NCBI RefSeq assembly: GCF_016901815.1
Contig: NZ_JACSNR010000001.1
Location: 186,001 to 250,000 of the forward strand
Origin: Hydrogenoanaerobacterium saccharovorans
Lineage (GTDB): Bacteria > Bacillota > Clostridia > Oscillospirales > Ruminococcaceae
Length of the DNA stretch: 64,000 nt
Direction of reading: 5' to 3'
The notes below the pieces were generated by a model. That model searched no databases. It was not told the origin of the DNA and was given only the letters and a program-made list of their open reading frames with translations. Positions 1 to 7,737 of this stretch are shown here, in pieces (position 1 is the first letter of the stretch; each line of letters opens with the position of its first letter). Both the position numbers and the translations under genes were made by a program.

Positions 1-1
1 G

Positions 2-568
2 CAGAATGCCGACCGCATCCGTCAGGCCCGGCAGCGGCTGGACTGCCGTCCGGAATACCTGCAGATCCCCGCGGAGTACCAGGACGGCGACCGGTTCTGG
101 CTGTTCGGCGTTCCGTACCGGCTGCGGCTGGGAGCGACCGGGGAGATCACACTCCGGGACGGGGAACTCTCTCTGCCCTTTCCGGCACCCCTCTCCTCCC
201 GGGACCCCCGGCTCACCCGATGGCTGAACCGTCAGCTGGAACCGGTGCTCCGGGAGATGATCGCCGGTCTTGTGCCCCGGCTGACGGAATTCTGTCCCCA
301 CCGTCCGGGTGAGCTCCGGCTGCGGCTGATGACCTCCCGCTGGGGAAGCTGCAATCCCCGCACCGGGGAACTGCATTTCAGCACCCGGCTGGCGCATCTG
401 CCGCCCGAAGCCATCGAGGGTGTGGCAGCCCATGAACTGGCCCATCTGGCAGTGCCCAACCACTCCGCCGCCTTCTATGCGGCGACAGAACGCCTTCTCC
501 CCGACTATCCCCGCCGGCAGGCGATGCTCCGTCCGCCGGTTCACCCCACACCAAAGGAGCCCGCATGA
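2..568 (+). CDS. YgjP/M48-like zinc metallopeptidase, C-terminal part (5' end outside window)
   Basis: The reading frame is open from the first bases of the window, so the start lies upstream. The visible 188 residues end in a zinc-protease core: the helix motif HELAH, then a third His in an NHS..FY context about 10 residues later. This is the arrangement of the YgjP/DUF45 family (M48-like). Before it comes an SRWGSC element, which is also typical of that family. Members are small soluble metal-dependent hydrolases with no well-established substrate. The stop codon overlaps the start of the next gene (ATGA), so the two are translationally coupled. Family call is firm; function is not known. 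Confidence 0.85.
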   Translation, partial: QNADRIRQARQRLDCRPEYLQIPAEYQDGDRFWLFGVPYRLRLGATGEITLRDGELSLPFPAPLSSRDPRLTRWLNRQLEPVLREMIAGLVPRLTEFCPHRPGELRLRLMTSRWGSCNPRTGELHFSTRLAHLPPEAIEGVAAHELAHLAVPNHSAAFYAATERLLPDYPRRQAMLRPPVHPTPKEPA

Positions 569-1827
569 AACATTTTGAACACCCCCTCAAACACAAACCC
601 TCAGAGCTGCTCTGGCGCATGATGCTGGCATTTTCTGTCTTTTTGTTCGTCTGCGGACTGGTGCTCTCCCCCTGGGACACCCTGCTGCCCGGTCTGGCGG
701 CGATCCACCGCTCGCCGGATGTGCTCATCTCCGACTACTTTGTCATCGGCGGCATGGGCGCTACCATGCTCAATGCCGGACTGGTGACCCTGGCTTCCCT
801 GCTGCTCACCCGCCGGCTGGGACTCACTTACAGCGGTCTGAGCGTGGCTGCCATTCTCATCATGGGCGGATTTGCGCTGTTCGGCAAAAATCTGGTGAAC
901 TGCCTGCCCATCCTGTTCGGCAACTGGCTCTTCGCCCGCTATCAGGAGGAAAAGTGGAACAAGTATATCGTCATCGGGCTGTTCTCCACCTGTCTGGCGC
1001 CCTTTGTGTCCTTCCTCTATAATGCCCTGAGTACCGCCCTGTGGCTGCGGGTTGCTGCTGCGGCTGGAATCGGCGTGGTCATCGGCTTTGTGGTGCCTGC
1101 GCTGGCGCCGCATACCGCCTCCTTCCACATGGGTTACAACCTCTTCAATGTGGGCTTTGCCGCCGGATTTGTGGCCATTGCGCTGATGTCGGTGCTCCGG
1201 GGCTTCCAGCTGGACAGCGGCAGCGTGATGATCTGGCAGAAGGGCTTCCCGCCGCTGCTCACCGGGCTCTGCCTGGGCGCCCTGGTGCTGCTGTTTGTCT
1301 GGGGCTGGCTCCTCTCCGACCGGGAACTGCGCCGGCTCGGACGCATCACCCGCCACTCGGGCCGGGCTGTGGCAGACTTCGTCTTTATGGACGGCGTCGG
1401 CCCGACCTTTATGAACATGGCAGTCATGGGACTGCTGGCAATCGGCTGGCTCTGGCTGGTGGGCGGCGACCTCAACGGCCCTACCCTGGGCGGCGTCATC
1501 ACCATCATGGGCTTTGCCGCCTTTGGTATGCACCCGAAAAACTGCGCCCCTATTGTTGCCGGAATCTGGGCCGCTACCCTGCTGCTCCGCTACCAGCCCG
1601 CTGACCCCTCCATCCAGCTGGCAGCCCTCTTCGGCATGGGACTGGCTCCCATCGCCGGACAGTTCGGCGTGGTGTGGGGAATCATCGCCGGAATGCTCCA
1701 CTGTGCCATTGTCACCACCGTGGGGTCGGTATATGGCGGGCTCAACCTCTACAACAACGGATTTACTGCCGGACTGGTGGCACTGACCCTGGTGCCGCTG
1801 ATCCAGAGTTTCAAAAAGGAGGCATGA
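565..1827 (+). CDS. DUF1576 polytopic membrane protein with internal duplication
   Basis: A 420-residue, very hydrophobic protein of the DUF1576 type, with roughly 10 to 12 membrane segments. Two halves repeat the same landmarks. In half 1: D57, GxGAT..N ending at N70, GGFALFG at 101-107, NC at 112-113, AP at 145-146, NLFNVGF at 192-198. In half 2: D271, GVGPT..N ending at N284, MGFAAFG at 315-321, NC at 326-327, AP at 361-362, NLYNNGF at 394-400. Such two-fold repeats are typical of secondary transporters and channels, so a transport role is inferred; no substrate is known. Start overlaps the upstream stop; the next gene begins 4 nt after its stop. Confidence 0.85.
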   Translation: MKHFEHPLKHKPSELLWRMMLAFSVFLFVCGLVLSPWDTLLPGLAAIHRSPDVLISDYFVIGGMGATMLNAGLVTLASLLLTRRLGLTYSGLSVAAILIMGGFALFGKNLVNCLPILFGNWLFARYQEEKWNKYIVIGLFSTCLAPFVSFLYNALSTALWLRVAAAAGIGVVIGFVVPALAPHTASFHMGYNLFNVGFAAGFVAIALMSVLRGFQLDSGSVMIWQKGFPPLLTGLCLGALVLLFVWGWLLSDRELRRLGRITRHSGRAVADFVFMDGVGPTFMNMAVMGLLAIGWLWLVGGDLNGPTLGGVITIMGFAAFGMHPKNCAPIVAGIWAATLLLRYQPADPSIQLAALFGMGLAPIAGQFGVVWGIIAGMLHCAIVTTVGSVYGGLNLYNNGFTAGLVALTLVPLIQSFKKEA

Positions 1828-1831
1828 TTTC

Positions 1832-2179
1832 ATGCGTCAGGATAAAAAGCGTATACTGCGGATCACCGAAGAACTGGTGAACTTTCTCTTTACAGCCGGA
1901 GCCACCGATGTCCGTACCCGCATCCGGCGGGAACCGGAGCGGTATCTGCTCACCATCGAGTCGGACTTTTTCACCGACAAACGGGGAGAACTGGAAGAAC
2001 TCTCGGAATACTTCGGGCGCACCGGACAATACGGCGCGGCGGAGGAATACTGGGAACTGATCGGCGACCAGCCCGGTTCCGGATCGGAGCTGATGCTCAT
2101 CGGCATGATGGTCTCCTCGGCTCAGATCGAGCTGGCGGAAACCTCGGTCCGGCTGGAACTGGAAATCCGCCTGGCATAA
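1832..2179 (+). CDS. conserved small protein downstream of DUF1576 gene, unknown function
   Basis: A 115-residue soluble protein with no signal peptide or membrane segment, rich in Arg and Glu. I do not recognise a named domain. It lies 4 nt after the DUF1576 stop, with an AAAGGAGG Shine-Dalgarno inside the end of that gene, and is followed by a strong terminator, so it is the last gene of this three-gene transcript. The N-terminal helix (ITEELVNFLF) and alternating strands could suit an ATPase-like or regulatory accessory role, but that is only a guess. Existence as a gene is well supported by the SD, coupling and terminator. Confidence 0.75.
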   Translation: MRQDKKRILRITEELVNFLFTAGATDVRTRIRREPERYLLTIESDFFTDKRGELEELSEYFGRTGQYGAAEEYWELIGDQPGSGSELMLIGMMVSSAQIELAETSVRLELEIRLA

Positions 2180-2181
2180 CA

Positions 2182-2217
2182 AAAGCGCCTGTCCCCGAGG
2201 GGACAGGCGCTTTTTTC
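2182..2217. terminator. bidirectional terminator between the DUF1576 operon and luxS
   Basis: A perfect GC-rich stem (AGCGCCTGTCCCC / GGGGACAGGCGCT) with a short GA loop, flanked by A and T runs on both sides. It sits between two converging genes, so it probably serves both. Confidence 0.9.
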
Positions 2218-2683
2218 ATTCGTGGTCGTAATCCAGCCAGGCTGCCGGATATCCCTCAATGGTGGTGAGGTACTCTGCGGCCTGCTGCTTGGCGCCCTCC
2301 AGGCTCAGATCCCGGTAGTTGCCGCACTCCTTGGCGCTGGCACCGGGGATCTCCCCTTCACAGGCGGCGATGAACCGGAAGGCATCGATCACCAGATCCA
2401 CCAGCGGCTGACCGGTGAGGTCCCGGGTGATGAGATAGAATCCGGTGCGGCAGCCCATGGGCCCGAAGTAGATGATCTGGTCCTTGAAGCGGCTGCTGCG
2501 CAGCCAGGTGGCGCCGATGTGCTCAATGGCGTGCATGGCATCGGTTGCCAGCACATCGCCGGTATTGGGCTTCTTCATGCGCAGGTCAAAGGTATAGCAG
2601 TCCCCGTCCACCCGGGAGGTATAGATGCCCCGGTCGAGTTTGTTGTGGTCCACAGTAAAGCTTGCGATCTTTTCCATATACAT
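2216..2683 (-). CDS. luxS: S-ribosylhomocysteine lyase LuxS
   Basis: Cleaves S-ribosylhomocysteine to homocysteine and DPD, the precursor of autoinducer-2, in the activated methyl cycle. The 155-residue length matches the family. The metal site is complete: H51 and H55 in HAIEH, and C120 in ECGNY. The catalytic Cys is C78 in GPMGCRTG. A second in-frame ATG two codons downstream is an alternative start. The gene stands alone, with its own promoter (extended -10) and a terminator on each side; no nucleosidase or methionine-cycle gene lies beside it. DPD production is expected; actual quorum signalling cannot be read from sequence. Confidence 0.97.
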   Translation of the reverse strand: MYMEKIASFTVDHNKLDRGIYTSRVDGDCYTFDLRMKKPNTGDVLATDAMHAIEHIGATWLRSSRFKDQIIYFGPMGCRTGFYLITRDLTGQPLVDLVIDAFRFIAACEGEIPGASAKECGNYRDLSLEGAKQQAAEYLTTIEGYPAAWLDYDHE

Positions 2684-2712
2684 ATCACTCTTTCTCTTTG
2701 CAGAATAGTGTT

Positions 2713-2721
2713 ATTCTATCA
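2713..2721 (-). promoter_or_regulatory. extended -10 promoter of luxS
   Basis: On the minus strand the motif TGA-TAGAAT (extended -10) lies about 30 nt before the luxS start. No good -35 is visible, which is common for extended -10 promoters. Confidence 0.5.
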
Positions 2722-2828
2722 TGGATCTGATCCAAAATCCACCGTCTCTGACACTCCTGCCAGCCGCAAAGTCTCCAGTTTTCCGCATGAACAAGCCATT
2801 TTTCGCACATACCTGCCCAAGGCAGATA

Positions 2829-2869
2829 AAAAACGCATTCATATCCATAACCGGAATGAATGCGTTTTT
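2829..2869 (-). terminator. terminator of the ATC-hydrolase operon
   Basis: Stem AAACGCATTCAT / ATGAATGCGTTT with a 13-nt loop and flanking A/T runs, just after the stop of the ATC-hydrolase family gene. Confidence 0.85.
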
Positions 2870-2891
2870 ACCTCATAGATTCAGGCAGGCA

Positions 2892-3584
2892 TCAGTCTGC
2901 TACATTGAAGTTGGTGTACTTGTAGGAAGCCAGCTTGTCAGCCATTTCCTTGCCGTAGGTCTCCTCAAAGTCCTTCATCACCTTGGCGTTGATCTGCTCG
3001 CCCTCGGCGCCGAAGATCGCAGCTACCACTTCGCTGTATGCCCAGTAGGAATGTCCGCAGTGATAGTCGAAGCCCTTGAGGTATTCGGTCTTCTTGGGAT
3101 GCTTCTCGCCTACCTCAAAGTTGACATCCTTGATGATATGGGTGCAGAAGCCGCTCTTGTGCAGAGTGTCCGGCACCAGGTAGGTCAGATAGGGATTGAA
3201 GCCGCGGCAGATGGAGTTATCCAGATGAGCACAGTATACATGACCGGCATCGGGCAGGCCCATCTCCTTGAACTGGGTGTACCACGGGCACATGGTGATA
3301 TGGATGCGGTAATCCGGGGCCCAGGATTCGATGGTGGACTTGTTGGCACAGCCCTCGTCAATGATTTCCTGTGTATTCACCCACTCGCCGTACTCCAGAT
3401 AGTTGGCATAGGTCAGTTCCTTGCCGTCCCGGATGGCACGCTGGGCCATACGGCGTCCACGCTGCTCGGCATAGTACTGAGTGCCGTGGATAAAGGCACG
3501 CTCGCCGCGCTCGCCAAAGGCTTCGGTGAGATAGACATAGAACTTGGCAGCAATAAACGCATGAACCTTTTCATTGAATCCCAT
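2892..3584 (-). CDS. L-2-amino-thiazoline-4-carboxylate (ATC) hydrolase family protein
   Basis: A 230-residue soluble protein matching the ATC_hydrolase family, whose founding member opens the thiazoline ring of ATC on the way to L-cysteine in Pseudomonas. Family landmarks seen: RGRRMAQRA at 42-50, NYLEYGEW at 61-68, TMCPWY at 97-102, and YCAHLD...RGFNP at 117-131, which supply several conserved Cys, His and Asp. In Clostridia the family is broad and the true substrate is usually unknown. It is the last gene of an operon led by a PAS/HTH regulator and two membrane proteins, which suggests hydrolysis of an imported small cyclic or amide compound. Family firm, substrate inferred. Confidence 0.82.
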   Translation of the reverse strand: MGFNEKVHAFIAAKFYVYLTEAFGERGERAFIHGTQYYAEQRGRRMAQRAIRDGKELTYANYLEYGEWVNTQEIIDEGCANKSTIESWAPDYRIHITMCPWYTQFKEMGLPDAGHVYCAHLDNSICRGFNPYLTYLVPDTLHKSGFCTHIIKDVNFEVGEKHPKKTEYLKGFDYHCGHSYWAYSEVVAAIFGAEGEQINAKVMKDFEETYGKEMADKLASYKYTNFNVAD

Positions 3585-3626
3585 AGTAACATACCTCTCT
3601 TTTGATAGTTTTGTCAGACAGTTCGT

Positions 3627-4334
3627 TTATGCTTTGGGCTTGGCAGCTGCTTTTCCATGCAGAGCCTTTGCCACAACCACACCAATGATAACGCAGGACA
3701 GGATCGGAGCATAGCCGCCGCCGAAAGGCAGAACCTTGAAGACGCCCAGGGTGCTGAGATAACGGATGATCAGGGCGCAGGGCAGCAGGACGAAGGCCGA
3801 TTTATAGTCCATCATGATACGCTGCATGCACATCGCACCGAACAGGGCGGGCAGCAGGTAGTTGAGTGCCGCGACAATGGAATCGGGCAGCAGGCTGAGG
3901 ATAAAGTTGCCAGCCAGGGCAACCAGGGTCATGACAGCCAGGCTGATGAAGATGGAAACCGAAATGGCGATGGCAGAGATGATGGTGCCATGTTCAGTAC
4001 CGGCTTCCACATCGGTGGCGGAGAGAGCCGCAGTTGCCGCAGGGGCACGGATCTCCTTGGAGTTACCGGCGATATAGGTCATATACATGCCGGGGATGTG
4101 CAGAATGGGATAGAGTGTGATGGGGTCCACCACATACCAGGCTACCATCGAGGAGAACAGTGCGATAAAACCAGTAATCACACCGCCCACCGACGGCACA
4201 GCCTGATAGAAGATATACAGGGCAATTGCCGGGATAAAGATCAGCGGAATGGAAAGCCAGCAGGTGAGCTTTCCCCATTTGATGATGTAAGGCATATATT
4301 CCTTATGGAATACATCACGTTCCATGTCAGTCAT
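3627..4334 (-). CDS. polytopic membrane protein, partner of the DUF5058 protein
   Basis: A 235-residue protein with about six hydrophobic segments (near residues 25-48, 52-80, 118-150, 155-175, 178-200, 205-225) and a basic C-terminal tail. A soluble, Ala/Thr-rich stretch lies around 88-115. It has no recognised domain. It lies 72 nt downstream of the DUF5058 gene and upstream of the ATC-hydrolase gene on the same strand. I infer that the two membrane proteins form one transporter or membrane complex, since they are similar in size, adjacent and co-oriented. Start supported by a GGGGG-type SD 9 nt upstream. Confidence 0.75.
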   Translation of the reverse strand: MTDMERDVFHKEYMPYIIKWGKLTCWLSIPLIFIPAIALYIFYQAVPSVGGVITGFIALFSSMVAWYVVDPITLYPILHIPGMYMTYIAGNSKEIRAPAATAALSATDVEAGTEHGTIISAIAISVSIFISLAVMTLVALAGNFILSLLPDSIVAALNYLLPALFGAMCMQRIMMDYKSAFVLLPCALIIRYLSTLGVFKVLPFGGGYAPILSCVIIGVVVAKALHGKAAAKPKA

Positions 4335-4406
4335 ACTTGATTACCCCCTGAATGCGGCACAACAGCGGTGCCGGGATCGGTTTTTTCATTGAATGAGCTG
4401 TATGGC

Positions 4407-5126
4407 TTACAGCATGATGAACTGTTCCGATACAGTGGCGCAGATCATACCGAAGATCATGCAGATGGTCAGTCCCCATTCCTTGAGCCACTGTTTGTTG
4501 GCTTTTTTGTTGTAGCTCTGGATCAGGAACATCAGTGCTGCCGAGGACAGTACCGCAAAGCCCTGGTTCTTGAAGGGATACAGACGGTCCATGGTGAGCG
4601 AGGCATATACACCGATCAGAGCGCCGGTGCCCAGGATGGGAACCAGCAGCTCATTGCCGCCGCTCATGACTGCATTGACCTTCTCCATCTTATCAGAGAA
4701 GAGTGCCGCAAAGACAACCCAGCCGATACAGCCGGCAGTCATAACAATGGAGGCGGTGGACAGATAGCTGGCATCCATGGCAGCGGTACCCAGTTCAATG
4801 CCCATACCCTCTGCGGCGAAGTTGGCGCCCTGGAGCTCATAGGATACCGAACCGATGAAGTCCACACGCAGCCACGCCAGCGGCGCGCCCACATAGAGCA
4901 TCAGGGAAAGCATAGCGGTCAGCATTACAAAACACGGACCAACGGAGGTTACAGTCGCACTGCGGATGGCAGCCTTGACCTGTTTCTCGGTGAGGCCTAC
5001 CCGCAGAGCATCTTTTTTACTGCGCCGGAAGAAGAGATATGCCTGGAACAACACGATCAATACTCCCGGTGCACAGGCCAGCCACATGATAATACTGTTG
5101 GCCATGCTGCTGTATTCTTGTGTCAT
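4407..5126 (-). CDS. DUF5058 family membrane protein
   Basis: A 239-residue integral membrane protein with about six hydrophobic segments and a basic cytoplasmic loop (RRSKKDALR, near 34-42), followed by a GLTEKQVKAAIR segment. These match the DUF5058 family, which is known only from sequence and found mainly in Firmicutes. The start is set by GGGGAG 5 nt upstream. It follows the YheO-like regulator by 78 nt and precedes a second membrane protein and an ATC-hydrolase family enzyme, so it is probably an uptake component for that enzyme's substrate. That role is inference. Confidence 0.8.
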   Translation of the reverse strand: MTQEYSSMANSIIMWLACAPGVLIVLFQAYLFFRRSKKDALRVGLTEKQVKAAIRSATVTSVGPCFVMLTAMLSLMLYVGAPLAWLRVDFIGSVSYELQGANFAAEGMGIELGTAAMDASYLSTASIVMTAGCIGWVVFAALFSDKMEKVNAVMSGGNELLVPILGTGALIGVYASLTMDRLYPFKNQGFAVLSSAALMFLIQSYNKKANKQWLKEWGLTICMIFGMICATVSEQFIML

Positions 5127-5204
5127 AAACTCCCCTACTTTCTGCTTTGGTAAAAATTCTGTCTATTTCACCCGGCGGATCCGTTCCGGGCTGAAACCAT
5201 GGAT

Positions 5205-5888
5205 TTACTGCAGGCCGTTTTTCCCGCCGGCCCGGTTGATTTTGGAGAGATACCGGTAGATGGTCGCCTCGGAGGTCTGGAGCCGTCCGGCTACCAATGC
5301 TACCGCGCCTTTGAACAGAAAAACTCCCTTGCCGTCCAGCTTTTCCACAATGGCGATCTTCTCGTCCTGGGAAAGGCGGTCCACCGGCACGGTGGCCTCG
5401 GACAGCACCTGATTGCAGATGCCATAGACCACCTCTTCCATATTGTCCGGGAATTTTTCGGTGTCGCTTTTGAAGTATTTTTCACTTTCCGCCTGATCCG
5501 GCAGGGAAGCAATGCCCAGCTGTTCGGTCAGGCTGTCCACCAGCTTCTGGCTGTTGGTGTAGTCGTAGTTGATGCAGAGCATTCCGATGGGCTCCCCCTC
5601 CTGGTTCTTGATGAACCGGGCAAAGCAGAGCAGCTGATTGCTCTTCTTGGAGTATCCCCGGTAGCGGATCATCTCCGGATTATCCTTCCATGCCCCGGAG
5701 CGGATCAGCCGCAGTCCGTTCTCATTCATGGGAGAACCGATCCTGCGCCCGCTGACATGTCCGTTTGCCACCGCAATCACCGAGTGATCCATGTTGCTCA
5801 GATCATGCAGGATGATCTCATAATCCTGGCCCAGCACCTTTCCAAGGAACCCGACCAATTCACAATATTCTTTCATGATAGGTTCCAT
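5205..5888 (-). CDS. YheO-like transcriptional regulator (PAS_6 plus HTH_22)
   Basis: A 227-residue DNA-binding protein. Residues about 7-120 resemble the YheO-type PAS-like domain (YEIILHDLS, then GMLCINYDY), and residues about 170-220 resemble the HTH_22 domain ending in ATIYRYLSKINR. Relatives such as DauR control amino-acid catabolic operons. It is the first gene of a four-gene minus-strand operon (regulator, DUF5058, membrane protein, ATC hydrolase), which it most likely controls in response to a small-molecule ligand, probably with autoregulation. An ACAGGAGG SD precedes the start. AT-rich palindromes sit in its 5' region. Confidence 0.88.
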   Translation of the reverse strand: MEPIMKEYCELVGFLGKVLGQDYEIILHDLSNMDHSVIAVANGHVSGRRIGSPMNENGLRLIRSGAWKDNPEMIRYRGYSKKSNQLLCFARFIKNQEGEPIGMLCINYDYTNSQKLVDSLTEQLGIASLPDQAESEKYFKSDTEKFPDNMEEVVYGICNQVLSEATVPVDRLSQDEKIAIVEKLDGKGVFLFKGAVALVAGRLQTSEATIYRYLSKINRAGGKNGLQ

Positions 5889-6237
5889 GCCTGCCTCCTG
5901 TAATAAATTTTTATTGCGATGAGAATTTCTGTTTCATTTACCTGCCTTTATTATAATACAGGTCTATGCAATAATAAAGATTTATATTAGTAATAAAAAA
6001 TTTTCATTTAATTCCCACAATAAACCATCTGAAAAATTTGTCGAAATCCCGCTGGATTTTTCCGGCTGTGCTGTCCTCTCCCATGGGGCATCGTCCGAAT
6101 GCCAAAACCCTGCCCCGGCTTTTTGTCAAAATTACTCCTGGCATTCTGCACAGTCCATATCAGCGCCTGTCAGCCGTGCGCCGCCGGATAACGCCCTTTT
6201 CCCGCCTCTGCCCCGGCTGAGAATGCCGCATCAAACA
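5889..6237 (-). promoter_or_regulatory. regulatory region of the YheO-DUF5058-ATC hydrolase operon
   Basis: This gene-free stretch has an AT-rich half next to the regulator and a GC-richer half (about 6040-6230) in which I see no gene. On the minus strand a TATAAT -10 lies near 5950-5960 with a poor -35. Two related AT-rich inverted repeats occur: AATAAA-TT-TTTATT at 5902-5915, just upstream of the SD, and AATAAA-GA-TTTAT at 5973-5985. They are candidate operators of the adjacent regulator. Promoter placement is tentative. Confidence 0.45.
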
Positions 6238-6270
6238 AAAAAAGCACACGGACAAGCCGTGTGCTTTTTC
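6238..6270 (-). terminator. terminator of the rnf operon
   Basis: Perfect stem AAAGCACACGG / CCGTGTGCTTT around ACAAG, followed by T residues on the minus strand, 15 nt after the rnfB stop. Confidence 0.92.
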
Positions 6271-6284
6271 AGACAGATATGCAA

Positions 6285-7118
6285 TTAGTCGTGTGCTGCG
6301 GTGTTGGCAGGATTGCCGTCGCAGTACATTACATTGCGGATTGCACCGGTGGGGCACTGGCTCATGCACAGGCCGCAGTTGGTGCACTTCTCCGGATCGA
6401 TGGAGGCAACATTGTTGTTGACAGTGATCGCGCCGGAAGGGCAGCTCTTCTCACACTTGCGGCAGGCAATACAGCCTACGCTGCAGGCCTGACGGGTTAC
6501 AGCACCCTTGGCCTTGGAAGAGCAGCTTACATAGATCTGGCTGGTCTCGGGGATCATGGTGATCAGACCCTTGGGGCAGGCTCTGGCACATGCACCGCAG
6601 GCGATGCAGTTCTCAGGATCTACCACAGCCACACCGTCCACAATGTGGATGGCGTCATACTGACAGGCAGCTACACAGTCACCAAAACCGATGCAGCCGA
6701 AGTTGCAGGTACCGCGGCCGCCGAACATGGTGTTGCAGGCAGCGCAGGTCTGGGGTCCTTCGTAATCAATGGCATACTTGGTGTTCTGGCAGGTACCATT
6801 GCAGTGTACTACCGCATGCTTGGGAGTAGCAGCTTCAAAGGATACACCCATGATCTCACTGATCTTCTGGGCAACCGCTGCACCGCCGACCGGGCAGAGG
6901 TTGGTGGGAAGATCCGGATTGGCGATCAGGTTTGCGGCATAGTCGTCACAACCGGCAAAGCCGCAGCCGCCGCAGTTTGCACCGGGCAGGCACTCACGGA
7001 TCTTGGTGGCCCGCTCATCTACTTCCACCGCAAAGAACTTGGAAGCAGCAGCCAGGATCACACCAGCCAGCAGACCAATACCGCCTACCAGCATTACAGG
7101 AAATGTATAAATACCCAT
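6285..7118 (-). CDS. rnfB: Rnf complex subunit RnfB, multi-cluster ferredoxin
   Basis: Electron-input subunit of the ferredoxin:NAD+ oxidoreductase Rnf. The start is set at the ATG preceded by AGAGGAG 9 nt upstream, giving 277 residues; an upstream in-frame extension lacks an SD. One N-terminal membrane anchor (residues about 5-26) is followed by the Fe-S domain C43-C49-C52-C57-C75. After this come several 4Fe-4S motifs, including C171/174/177/181, C216/219/222/226 and C245/248/251/255, plus a further Cys set at 138-152. This Cys-rich form is usual for clostridial RnfB. Last gene of the operon, 25 nt after rnfA. Confidence 0.96.
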   Translation of the reverse strand: MGIYTFPVMLVGGIGLLAGVILAAASKFFAVEVDERATKIRECLPGANCGGCGFAGCDDYAANLIANPDLPTNLCPVGGAAVAQKISEIMGVSFEAATPKHAVVHCNGTCQNTKYAIDYEGPQTCAACNTMFGGRGTCNFGCIGFGDCVAACQYDAIHIVDGVAVVDPENCIACGACARACPKGLITMIPETSQIYVSCSSKAKGAVTRQACSVGCIACRKCEKSCPSGAITVNNNVASIDPEKCTNCGLCMSQCPTGAIRNVMYCDGNPANTAAHD

Positions 7119-7143
7119 GGTTCCAAACTCCTCTCTACCAAAA

Positions 7144-7734
7144 TCACATGAACAGGCCGTCAACTACACCGGAAAATCCGATGAACGAAGCAGATACCAG
7201 CGAAGCGGCAAGCAGAGTGATGGGCAGGCCCTGGAAATACTTGGGAGCGTCGATGTTCTCCAGACGGGTACGGACACCGGCAAACAGTACCATTGCCAGC
7301 ATGAAGCCCAGACCAGCACCCAGAGAGTTCACCATCGACTCTACGAAGTTGTAGTTCTCAGTGATGTTCAGTACGGTTACACCCAGAACAGCACAGTTGG
7401 TGGTGATCAGCGGCAGATATACGCCCAGTGCCTTGTACAGAGCAGGAACATACTTCTTGAGGATGGTCTCTACCAGCTGTACCAGCGCGGCGATAACCAG
7501 AATGAATACGATAGTCTGCAGGTAGGCCAGACCATTGGGCTCCAGCAGCATATCATAGATGGGCCAGGTAGCGGCGGTTGCCATCAGCATTACAAAGATA
7601 ACAGCAGCGCTCATGCCCACCGCGGAATCCAGTTTCTTGGATACGCCCAGGAAGGGGCAGATACCCAGGAACTTGGACAGCGGATAGTTGTTAACCAGGA
7701 TCGCGCTGAACAGAATAATCATCAGTTCTTTCAT
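7144..7734 (-). CDS. rnfA: Rnf complex subunit RnfA
   Basis: A 196-residue integral membrane protein with six predicted helices, homologous to RnfE. RnfA and RnfE pack as an inverted pair that holds a membrane 2Fe-2S cluster between them. The motif NNCAVLG-type segment (TTNCAVLGV, near 112-120) carries the conserved Cys region, and GICPFLG near 25-31 is the second. It lies 3 nt after rnfE. Family length and motifs match. Confidence 0.95.
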   Translation of the reverse strand: MKELMIILFSAILVNNYPLSKFLGICPFLGVSKKLDSAVGMSAAVIFVMLMATAATWPIYDMLLEPNGLAYLQTIVFILVIAALVQLVETILKKYVPALYKALGVYLPLITTNCAVLGVTVLNITENYNFVESMVNSLGAGLGFMLAMVLFAGVRTRLENIDAPKYFQGLPITLLAASLVSASFIGFSGVVDGLFM

Positions 7735-7737
7735 CAG

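Noticed and set aside
6038-6220. Sixty-codon plus-strand frame in the spacer beside rnfB
   Set aside because: Poor SD, no domain, and mixed composition; more likely non-coding.
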